Positions 1-6,883 of a stretch of 64,000 bases of DNA are shown here, piece by piece (position 1 is the first letter of the stretch; each line of letters starts with the position of its first letter). Under the pieces are notes generated by a model. The model was not told where the DNA came from and did not search any database. It saw only the letters and a program-made list of their open reading frames with translations. Source of the stretch: an uncultured bacterium (lineage in GTDB: Bacteria; Cyanobacteriota; Vampirovibrionia; Gastranaerophilales; Gastranaerophilaceae). Location: the NCBI GenBank assembly GCA_949298985.1, contig CASFYV010000005.1, positions 1 through 64,000 of the forward strand, written 5' to 3'. Both the position numbers and the translations under genes were made by a program.

Positions 1-78
1 AAAGTCCTAATAAAGTCCTGTTCAGTCCAGTTTAAAAACAATGCATCACAGAACTTCCGACGGCTAATGTTTAGAGTT

Positions 79-98
79 GTTGGGCAAGTATGCCCAAC
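79..98. repeat. Perfect inverted repeat, 8-bp arms with a 4-nt loop
   Basis: The arms GTTGGGCA and TGCCCAAC flank AGTA. No T-run follows on either strand, so a simple intrinsic terminator is not supported. The stretch 1-177 has no gene that I can see. It begins with two direct copies of AAAGTCCT (1-8 and 12-19). Confidence 0.45.
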
Positions 99-175
99 CG
101 ACAATTTATTCTATAGACAACGAACTGGACATTAAAATACAATTACAATAATTACAACAACTTTAATAAATTCAA

Positions 176-200
176 TAAAAGAGCCCCCTTAAGAGGCTTT
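176..200 (-). terminator. Probable intrinsic terminator of tRNA-Ser
   Basis: Read on the minus strand just past the tRNA-Ser 3' end, AGCC pairs with GGCT around a short loop, and a TTTT run follows. The stem is short and includes G-U pairs, so confidence is moderate. Confidence 0.5.
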
Positions 201-205
201 AAATT

Positions 206-295
206 CGGAGACGGAGAGATTCGAACTCTCGGTACAGGTTGCCCCATACAACACCTTAGCAGGGTGCCGCCTTAAGCCAACTCGGCCACGTCTCC
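206..295 (-). tRNA. tRNA-Ser (GCT anticodon)
   Basis: On the minus strand this folds as a class II tRNA of about 90 nt with a long variable arm. The acceptor stem is GGAGACG paired with CGTCTCC, the discriminator is G, and the T-loop contains GTTCGAAT. The anticodon loop is CTGCTAA, giving anticodon GCT (plus-strand positions 258-260), which reads AGY serine codons. The 3' CCA is not encoded, so it must be added after transcription, consistent with the CCA-adding enzyme gene at 27.3-28.7 kb. Confidence 0.95.
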
Positions 296-310
296 TCAGT
301 GCATAAGTCC

Positions 311-338
311 ATTCTAACACAAACTTTTTATTTTTCAA
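311..338 (-). promoter_or_regulatory. Promoter of tRNA-Ser
   Basis: On the minus strand, -35 TTGAAA (plus 333-338) and an extended -10, TG-T-TAGAAT (hexamer 311-316), are separated by 16 nt. The predicted start lies about 9 nt before the mature tRNA 5' end. This is a sigma-70-type arrangement. Confidence 0.7.
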
Positions 339-340
339 AA

Positions 341-367
341 TAAAAATCCTGAAATTTATTCAGGATT
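341..367 (-). terminator. Intrinsic terminator after the small minus-strand gene
   Basis: AATCCTGAA and TTCAGGATT form a perfect 9-bp stem with a 5-nt loop. On the minus strand it is followed by a T-rich tail. It lies between the small gene ending at 458 and the tRNA-Ser promoter. Confidence 0.6.
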
Positions 368-457
368 AAAATTTATACTCTCAACTATCTTAATACAGAC
401 AGGGGGAAATATAATATTGACCGAAAAACATTTCTTTTAAGTCAATTGTTTATACCA

Positions 458-613
458 CTACTTCACAGCTTGTAGTTTAATTTGAATACCACTTTCGGCA
501 TTAACAGCAACTGCGTTCGATACTGCCATTGTCCTTCGTTTTTTAGCCCCTCTTAATATAAATTCAACTCCGGTAAATGTATTATTGCTTGGGGTTGTAA
601 TCTTCTTCAACAT
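458..613 (-). CDS. Small hypothetical protein, 51 residues
   Basis: I do not recognise this protein. The reading frame stays open upstream to 733 (91 residues), but no ribosome-binding site precedes that start. The ATG at 613 has AAGGA about 9 nt upstream and begins MLKKITTPSNNTF, so I chose it. The product is basic, with a central RGAKKRR patch and an alternating hydrophobic C-terminal tail, and no signal peptide or obvious membrane segment. It stands alone, followed by an intrinsic terminator, which supports a real short transcript. It could still be spurious. Confidence 0.4.
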   Translation of the reverse strand: MLKKITTPSNNTFTGVEFILRGAKKRRTMAVSNAVAVNAESGIQIKLQAVK

Positions 614-979
614 ATCCTTTTGTCCTTTCCGATAATCTGTTCGCCTTGTAATATTCTTATCGGCATATTTTTTTTTAACTTTAGTATTTGTTAAATAAAA
701 TTTACAAATATTTACATCCACATGCTCTCTCATTATTTTTATAAATTTATTAAGTTTTATTACAAATATCCTTCATTCTAATGATTTTATTTTAAAAAGA
801 TACTGTTAACATATAACTATACTCCTTAAAAAACGACGATACACATATCCCTAATCAACAGCTATGCACGATAAAAAGTTCATAGCTTTTTCTTTTGTAA
901 AAATTTCTTAACATTATTCCCATTAAAAGCAATTTTTGTGATTTACATGTTTTAAAGGGAATGGAAGAAGTGTCGAAAT

Positions 980-1585
980 ATGAATATACAACCCATACAA
1001 CAAAACAATATTTCAATGGAAGGAAAACGTTTCAACTCTGCCAAGAAAGGCATTGGGCAGTTTATCATAGATATTCTACCAGAACACACGTCAAAAGAAT
1101 CAGCAAAAAAACTTGATAAATGGAATCGTATAGACAACTGGAGTTCCAGGCCTGACGTAAATAGAGGAATTTTAGGAGCGACTGCATTAGTAACACAACC
1201 TATTATAGACGGCTGCAACCATAAAGTTGATGAAGAAACTCGTAAAGTTTCTGTATGTCGTACAGTTGCAAAAATTCTTGCAGGAACAGGTGTTGGCATG
1301 TTTGTTGTTAGAGGACCTTTGTATAAATTAATTACTTCAATGACAAATATAAATGGAAAATCAAAATACAGTAAAGCATTAATACCTAAAAAATATTTAT
1401 CAGAAATCTCAGCGAATGAAAAATTTCTTAAAAACTATAGAAGTGCTCTTTCAATGTCTATAGCTCTTGGTGCAATGTGTATAACCAATTTTGTGCTAGA
1501 TGCACCACTAACAATAATATTAACGAATTTCTTTAAAGATAAAATTAATTCAAAACAAAAAGTAAAGGAGGGTAAAAATGAATAA
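980..1585 (+). CDS. Lineage-type membrane protein of unknown function
   Basis: A 201-residue protein that I cannot assign to a function. The N-terminus MNIQPIQQNNIS resembles the short Asn/Ile-rich leader on other proteins here. The middle contains a hydrophobic segment (GATALVTQPIID), then a charged stretch (KVDEETRKVSVCRT), then two further hydrophobic segments at about residues 93-115 and 155-185. The C-terminus is lysine-rich. It overlaps the next gene by 8 nt, so the two are probably translationally coupled and may form one complex. A weak GGAAG lies about 12 nt before the start. Confidence 0.7.
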   Translation: MNIQPIQQNNISMEGKRFNSAKKGIGQFIIDILPEHTSKESAKKLDKWNRIDNWSSRPDVNRGILGATALVTQPIIDGCNHKVDEETRKVSVCRTVAKILAGTGVGMFVVRGPLYKLITSMTNINGKSKYSKALIPKKYLSEISANEKFLKNYRSALSMSIALGAMCITNFVLDAPLTIILTNFFKDKINSKQKVKEGKNE

Positions 1586-2141
1586 CTCACCTTTACAAAG
1601 AGGACTTGAATGGGTTTACCAAAATTTCAAAAAAAATACTGCTACAATGCTTGTCGTAACAGGAACGCTAGGATGGGCTTTATCATCTCTTGCTCAAATT
1701 GGAGCTGTTTTAGTTAACCCCAAAATATCTAAAGAACAAAAAAGTTTCCTTGTTCCACAAGAATTTTTAGATGCAGTTGTTAATATCGGTTCTTTTTTCC
1801 TAGTTACACAATGTACAAAAAAAATAATCTCAAAATTAGCTTCTACAGGTAAATTTGCACCTCAAAAAGTTCGAGATTACTTAAATAAAAATAAACATCT
1901 TTATGGAGATAAAGTTGGAAAATTATCTCTTGATTTAGACGAAGTAATAAAACAAGATCATTTATTTCCAAAAGAATCTTATTATGCATATAAAAATATA
2001 ATTACAACAGGCGGCACCATTGGTGCTAGCATACTTTCTTCCAATATAATAACTCCAGTTGTAAGAAATAGTATGGCATCAGATATGCAAAAGAAATATT
2101 TGAACAACAGACCTCAGCCTAGCAATGGCATGAAAATATAA
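1578..2141 (+). CDS. Small membrane protein, partner of the preceding gene
   Basis: A 187-residue protein of unknown function with hydrophobic segments near residues 22-45, 65-82 and 143-162. The last is followed by TPVVRN and a QKK motif. This pattern of a membrane segment, then a proline, then a lysine pair recurs in the large membrane proteins at 33.1-34.3 and 36.9-38.3 kb. A strong AAGGAGGG site inside the upstream gene fixes the start. The 8-nt overlap with the upstream gene argues for an operon and joint function. Confidence 0.7.
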   Translation: MNNSPLQRGLEWVYQNFKKNTATMLVVTGTLGWALSSLAQIGAVLVNPKISKEQKSFLVPQEFLDAVVNIGSFFLVTQCTKKIISKLASTGKFAPQKVRDYLNKNKHLYGDKVGKLSLDLDEVIKQDHLFPKESYYAYKNIITTGGTIGASILSSNIITPVVRNSMASDMQKKYLNNRPQPSNGMKI

Positions 2142-2146
2142 AAAAT

Positions 2147-2152
2147 TATGCT
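2147..2152 (+). promoter_or_regulatory. Candidate -10 element of a leaderless promoter for the flavoprotein gene
   Basis: TATGCT lies 11 nt before the ATG at 2164 and no Shine-Dalgarno sequence intervenes, so transcription would start within a few bases of the start codon. The same TATGCT-N11-ATG spacing occurs before the gene at 16467. Confidence 0.45.
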
Positions 2153-2163
2153 AAAATAGTCAT

Positions 2164-3405
2164 ATGGTAAAATATGATTATGGAATAATAGGTGGAGGTC
2201 CTGCTGGATATAGTGCAGGGATATTTTTAGCAAAACAAGGTAAATCTGTAATACTATTTGAAAAGGATTTGTTAGGAGGTACTTGTCTTAATAGAGGATG
2301 TATTCCAACAAAATCACTTTTACATTTTTCTCAACAATTTGCAGATTCTAAAAAATTAGAAGAGTTCGGAATAAAAATCAATACTGAAGAATTTGATTTT
2401 TCAAAAATTATAGAAAAAAAAGATAAAACCGTTGAAAAAATAAGAAAATCTTTAGAACTTGCAGTTAAAAATTCTGGCGTAAAAATAGTTTATAACGAAG
2501 CTTGTATAAAAGATAATACAACTATTTTAGCAGGAGATAATGAATATAAAGTAGATAAAATAATCCTCGCAACAGGCTCAAAACCTAAACAAATAAAAGG
2601 AATTGAGTTCGACAACGAATTTATTTTAAATTCTGATAACTTACTTAGTTTAAACAAACTGCCAAAATCTATTTTAATTGTAGGTTCAGGTGCAATTGGA
2701 GTTGAATGGGCAAGAATATTTTCAAACTTTGGAGTAGAAGTTACAATTATAGAACTCGCTGAACATTTAATTCCGCTTGCAGATATTGATATTTCTAAAA
2801 GAATTGAAAGAATTTTTAAACAGAAAAAAATCAAATTCTATACTAAAACTTCAATTCAAAATATTGAAAATAAAGCAGTAATACTATCAAATGGAGAAAT
2901 AATTTCTCCCGATTTAGTACTTATTGCTGCAGGAAGAGAAGCTAATACACAAAATATCAAATGCGAATGTATTTTGGGTGATGCTTGCAATGAAATCAAA
3001 CTAGCTCATTATGCAATTAGTCAAGCAAAATCACTAGCTTTAGGGTTACCTTTTGATAAAGACTTAGTTCCATCAATAATATATGGAGAGCCTGAAATCG
3101 CTTGGGTAGGAATTCAAGAAAAAGACTGTGGTGAGAATTGTAAATCAACTCTTATGCCAATAACAGCTCTTGGGAAATCTTGGTGTGATGACTCTACTGA
3201 TGGATTTATAAAAATTATTACTAAAAAAGATGAAATCTGCGGAGCAAGTATTATATCAAAAGAAGCATCAAGCTTAATCCACATTTTCCTAATTGCTATA
3301 AAAGAAAATTTATCAATAAAAGAAATAAAATCTATGTGTTTTGCTCATCCAACATATGCAGAAGGAATTTTTGAAATACTAAATTCGATAGAAATTGATT
3401 GCTAA
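2164..3405 (+). CDS. Dihydrolipoamide dehydrogenase-like FAD/NAD oxidoreductase, short form
   Basis: A class I pyridine nucleotide-disulfide oxidoreductase. It has an FAD-binding GGGPAG near residue 10, a redox-active pair in GGTCLNRGCIPTK (about 38-50), an NAD-binding GSGAIG (about 175) and the C-terminal HPTYAEG motif that supplies the His-Glu pair. These features favour lipoamide dehydrogenase. At 413 residues it is shorter than the usual 460-470. The segment between AAGREANTQ and the GDA motif is contracted by roughly 25-30 residues, removing part of the second FAD-contacting region. No 2-oxoacid dehydrogenase genes are adjacent, so the partner is unknown. Another disulfide or mercuric reductase-like role is possible. 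Confidence 0.75.
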   Translation: MVKYDYGIIGGGPAGYSAGIFLAKQGKSVILFEKDLLGGTCLNRGCIPTKSLLHFSQQFADSKKLEEFGIKINTEEFDFSKIIEKKDKTVEKIRKSLELAVKNSGVKIVYNEACIKDNTTILAGDNEYKVDKIILATGSKPKQIKGIEFDNEFILNSDNLLSLNKLPKSILIVGSGAIGVEWARIFSNFGVEVTIIELAEHLIPLADIDISKRIERIFKQKKIKFYTKTSIQNIENKAVILSNGEIISPDLVLIAAGREANTQNIKCECILGDACNEIKLAHYAISQAKSLALGLPFDKDLVPSIIYGEPEIAWVGIQEKDCGENCKSTLMPITALGKSWCDDSTDGFIKIITKKDEICGASIISKEASSLIHIFLIAIKENLSIKEIKSMCFAHPTYAEGIFEILNSIEIDC

Positions 3406-3514
3406 AATTCAAACTTATTATTACTTTAATGACCAAATATCTATAATTAACAAGTTTTTTAATCATCTTATTACTTATTTTTTTATTTAATTATCCCTAT
3501 AAACTAAAAAGCTT

Positions 3515-3991
3515 TTAATTATTTTTAGCGTATTTTAAAAAGGTCTGAACTTTAGTTTGCATCATTTCTTCTACAATCTGCCACTTTCCATTAGCTTGTT
3601 TTTGAACAATCATATAAGTTTTTAATTTATAACTTTCACCGCTTGGCTGTCTTAAAGAAGAAACTTTATATTTACCATTACCTAAATCTGTTACTACAAT
3701 ATTAGAATAATTATTTTTGTAATTTCTAAGTTTCGCTCCGGCTTGACCTATTTTCATTTGTTTAATGTAAGTTGCAGTATCAGTATCAACATTTACAGTG
3801 GTTCCATCAGGCTTTACAACCTGTCTTATTATCTTTGCATTTGAAGAATACATATTTGCTACAGTTGGACTATAAGTATTAGCTGCATTTACATATGAAT
3901 TAAAAAAGTTCAAAACTTCTTGCTTATCATCAGCAAAAGCCATAGCTGAAAAGAAAACCATTAGAACTAATGATAATAATATTTTTTTCAT
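3515..3991 (-). CDS. Exported NTF2/SnoaL-like protein
   Basis: A 158-residue protein with a clear signal peptide (MKKILLSLVLMVFFSAMAFA, then DDKQE), so it is probably periplasmic or secreted. The mature part starts with a helix typical of NTF2-like folds (EVLNFFNSYVNAANT). It continues as beta strands with YKVSSL and GKWQIVEEMMQTKV, the usual SnoaL ending. No catalytic residues can be assigned. It sits alone between the flavoprotein gene and lysC, reading opposite to the former. The fold call rests on pattern only. Confidence 0.65.
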   Translation of the reverse strand: MKKILLSLVLMVFFSAMAFADDKQEVLNFFNSYVNAANTYSPTVANMYSSNAKIIRQVVKPDGTTVNVDTDTATYIKQMKIGQAGAKLRNYKNNYSNIVVTDLGNGKYKVSSLRQPSGESYKLKTYMIVQKQANGKWQIVEEMMQTKVQTFLKYAKNN

Positions 3992-4040
3992 TTAAAACCT
4001 CTCTATTTATATAACGCTAAATAGGTAAATATTGTTCATC

Positions 4041-5309
4041 TTAATCTAAATCAGGTAAATCACCTTTAACATCAGCAATTTCATCACAATCTAAATGAAA
4101 GATTTTATGCAACCCAATAACGGCTTCTTTAGCTTTATCTTCGGCAACAATACAACTTATTTTAATTTCACTTGTTGAAATCATCTTTATATTTATACCT
4201 AAATCAGCTAAAGTTTTAAACATCGTAGCAGCTATACCAGGACGGTCAATCATGCCAGCACCAACAATTGAAATTTTAGCAATTTTATCATCTACAAATA
4301 CATTACTAAAATCAAGTTCTTGCTTAACTTTTTCTATAACTTCCATCGCTTTATCTAAATCGCCTTTATCAATTGTAAAGGCAATATCATTTGTATTCAA
4401 AGCTTTTCTGGCATATGACTGAATAATCATATCAACAGAAATATTTTCTTTAGCCAAACCATTAAATAAAACCGCAGCAGTTCCTGGGTTATCTTTTACA
4501 TCACAAACAACAATTCTTAATTGTGATAAATCAGATGCAACACCTGTTACAGGTTTATGTAATTCCATTTCGTTAACTCCTAATATTAAAGTTCCTAAAT
4601 TCTCTAACTTAAAAGTACTTCTAACTCTAAGAGGTACTTTATATTGTTTAGCTGTTTCAACAGCTCTTGGATGAAGAACATTAGCCCCAACACGTGCTAA
4701 TTCAAGCATTTCTTCATACGAAATTTCTTCAAGTCTTGATGCAGTAGGAACAACCCTAGGATCAGTAGTATAAACACCTTCTACATCAGTATAAATATCA
4801 CATCTTTTAGCATTTAAAGCTCCTGCAAGAGCAACTGCAGAAGTATCAGAACCTCCACGACCTAAAGTTGTTATTTCCAAATCTTCAGTCACACCTTGAA
4901 AACCGGCAACCACAACTACTTCACCTTTATCAAGATGTCTTCTTATTTTATTAGTTTTAATATTAATAATTCTAGCTTTAGAATGAACTTTTTCAGTCAT
5001 AATACCAACTTGAATAGCATTCATACTAACAGCAGGACATCCTTGAGCTTGTAAAGCCATTGCTAATAAAGCAATAGAAACGCCTTCTCCGGTAGATAAA
5101 AGCATATCCATCTCTCTAGAAGAAGGATTCTCAGAAATTTCCTTTGCCATTTTAACCAAATAATCCGTAGTATGTCCCATTGCAGAAACTACGACTACTA
5201 CGTCATTTCCAAGATTTTTTTCTCTTATAATAGCTTTAGCAACATTTTTTATTTTATCTGTATCAGCAACAGATGTTCCCCCAAATTTTTGAACTATTAT
5301 ATCTTTCAT
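4041..5309 (-). CDS. lysC: Aspartate kinase
   Basis: Phosphorylates aspartate, the first step to lysine, threonine and methionine. The amino-acid-kinase domain starts with KFGGTSVAD. It continues through FQGVTEDLEITTLGRGGSDT (aspartate/ATP site) and YTDVEGVYTTDPR. Two ACT domains follow from about residue 260 (NPGTAAVLFNGLA and RPGIAATMFKTLA), which normally bind lysine and/or threonine for feedback control. The length of 422 is slightly above the typical 400-410. dapB and asd of the same pathway lie 50 kb away at 55.7-57.5 kb. Confidence 0.95.
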   Translation of the reverse strand: MKDIIVQKFGGTSVADTDKIKNVAKAIIREKNLGNDVVVVVSAMGHTTDYLVKMAKEISENPSSREMDMLLSTGEGVSIALLAMALQAQGCPAVSMNAIQVGIMTEKVHSKARIINIKTNKIRRHLDKGEVVVVAGFQGVTEDLEITTLGRGGSDTSAVALAGALNAKRCDIYTDVEGVYTTDPRVVPTASRLEEISYEEMLELARVGANVLHPRAVETAKQYKVPLRVRSTFKLENLGTLILGVNEMELHKPVTGVASDLSQLRIVVCDVKDNPGTAAVLFNGLAKENISVDMIIQSYARKALNTNDIAFTIDKGDLDKAMEVIEKVKQELDFSNVFVDDKIAKISIVGAGMIDRPGIAATMFKTLADLGINIKMISTSEIKISCIVAEDKAKEAVIGLHKIFHLDCDEIADVKGDLPDLD

Positions 5310-5510
5310 TATTACCTTTTCCTACTTTGTCCTAAACATTATATAAACAAACAAAATGTTTTACAACTATTATTTTTTAATAAAAATATTACTATAAATA
5401 GATGAGATTTTATAGTGTTTTTAAAGAAAAAATCATTAAATCCGTCTATTAGTATTGACTTTATTTAAAATAAAATTAAATAAAGAATGTAACATAGGAG
5501 ATATTCCAAC

Positions 5511-6818
5511 ATGGGAATGGCAGCATCACAAGCAAGATATCTAGCACTTACAGCACGAAAAACAAATACTGAATGGGAAGGTCAACAGATAAACCAAGCA
5601 AGAACCGCCCTTGCAAATCAAAGTGCTAATTTATTCAATCAACTACTTGCCCTAGAAGTTCCAAATGCTCCAAAAACAACTGACTATACAGAAATACAAT
5701 ACTCTTATACTGATGGAGAAAACGAATCTGTAATTGAAAGTTGGGAACAATTATCAAGTGCGGATCCAAACTACAATTACGTTGTAAATCGTTATTATTA
5801 CGCTGATATCTATACCGGCTCTAAAAAATTATTAGAAAACCCTCAAGTTCAAACCAAGGGAGAGCTTAGCATAAATGATTTCAAAGATCAAAACCCAACA
5901 GTAACATATAATGCAAACGACAATACATATACAATAACAACAGCAGATGGAGAAAGTAAAACATATTCTGCTATAGGAGATTATACTCAAGATAAAAAGT
6001 TAGAAAATGCTCTAAGAGATTTTGAAACCGCAAAAGGAATGGCACAGGCTGATGGCGTTTTAACAACAGATGGAGTCTATGGTTATCAAGATGCAAACGG
6101 AACTTGGCATTTCTTTTTAGAAGACGAAATTTCAGAACCAAAAGATTACTCAACAGTTTATGTTCCATCTTATGTTGGAAATTCAAAACTAACAAAGCTT
6201 ACAGAACTTACAGAAGATCAAGCAGCAGAACTTGCTCAAATTCTTAAAGACTGTTCTGATAGTTCTATTAGCGAATATTTAAGTTTTGATAACGACGGAA
6301 ACCTTGTATATAATGGCGAAGGCATTTATACATTTGATTTACAAGGCAAAACTTATTTCACAACTGAAAAAGATTTATATAATAGCATGCAAACTCAATA
6401 TGAATACGATAAACCAATAGATATTCAAGAGAAATTAGCATACTACAACGCCACATATGTAAAAACAAAAATTGAAGAAACAAGTAATGCATTACTTGAA
6501 ACAGATGGTAATGGCAGATTTACTTCAGTTAAATTTGATGACGATAGCGTTGTTTATTCTCTAAATGTAGAGACTGTAACAGATGAAGATGCATATCAAG
6601 ATGCAATGAATGAATATATGTACAAAAAAGAACAATATGAAAAAACTATTGCAGATATAAATGCACAAACTTCAATTATTCAACAAGAAGATAGAACGCT
6701 TGAACTAAGATTAAAACAATTAGACACCGAACAAAATGCACTTGCAACAGAAATGGATGCGGTTAAAAAAGTTATCAAAGACAACGTTGAAAAAACATTC
6801 AAAACGTTCAGTGATTAA
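5511..6818 (+). CDS. 'MGMAASQAR' family protein, copy 1
   Basis: A 435-residue protein of unknown function. It shares its first nine residues (MGMAASQAR) and its C-terminal pattern (TEMDAVK, then DNVEKTFKTFS) with the gene at 54187-55341, while the middles differ. The N-terminal 50 residues and the last 60 are predicted helical and rich in Gln/Ala/Glu. The centre is Asp/Tyr/Thr-rich with repeated YNxxDNTYTI-like strands. There is no signal peptide. Conserved helical ends around a variable centre resemble filament or axial subunits, which is an inference. AGGAG lies about 10 nt before the ATG, and a strong terminator follows. Confidence 0.8.
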   Translation: MGMAASQARYLALTARKTNTEWEGQQINQARTALANQSANLFNQLLALEVPNAPKTTDYTEIQYSYTDGENESVIESWEQLSSADPNYNYVVNRYYYADIYTGSKKLLENPQVQTKGELSINDFKDQNPTVTYNANDNTYTITTADGESKTYSAIGDYTQDKKLENALRDFETAKGMAQADGVLTTDGVYGYQDANGTWHFFLEDEISEPKDYSTVYVPSYVGNSKLTKLTELTEDQAAELAQILKDCSDSSISEYLSFDNDGNLVYNGEGIYTFDLQGKTYFTTEKDLYNSMQTQYEYDKPIDIQEKLAYYNATYVKTKIEETSNALLETDGNGRFTSVKFDDDSVVYSLNVETVTDEDAYQDAMNEYMYKKEQYEKTIADINAQTSIIQQEDRTLELRLKQLDTEQNALATEMDAVKKVIKDNVEKTFKTFSD

Positions 6819-6828
6819 TAAAAAAATA

Positions 6829-6870
6829 AAAAATAAAAGCTTGCATTTTTATGTGCAAGCTTTTATTTTT
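6829..6870. terminator. Bidirectional intrinsic terminator
   Basis: A long perfect stem with core GCTTGCA and TGCAAGC is flanked by A-rich and T-rich arms, with an 8-nt loop. It serves both convergent genes, the copy-1 'MGMAASQAR' gene and the GT5-like gene. Confidence 0.85.
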
Positions 6871-6883
6871 TACTATAATCAAC

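Noticed and set aside
952-1299. 115-codon minus-strand open frame at the first membrane protein gene
   Set aside because: Antisense to a gene that is coupled to its neighbour. No ribosome-binding site.
5172-5405. 77-codon plus-strand open frame near the lysC start
   Set aside because: Mostly antisense to lysC, composed of low-complexity hydrophobic and aromatic codons, with no ribosome-binding site.
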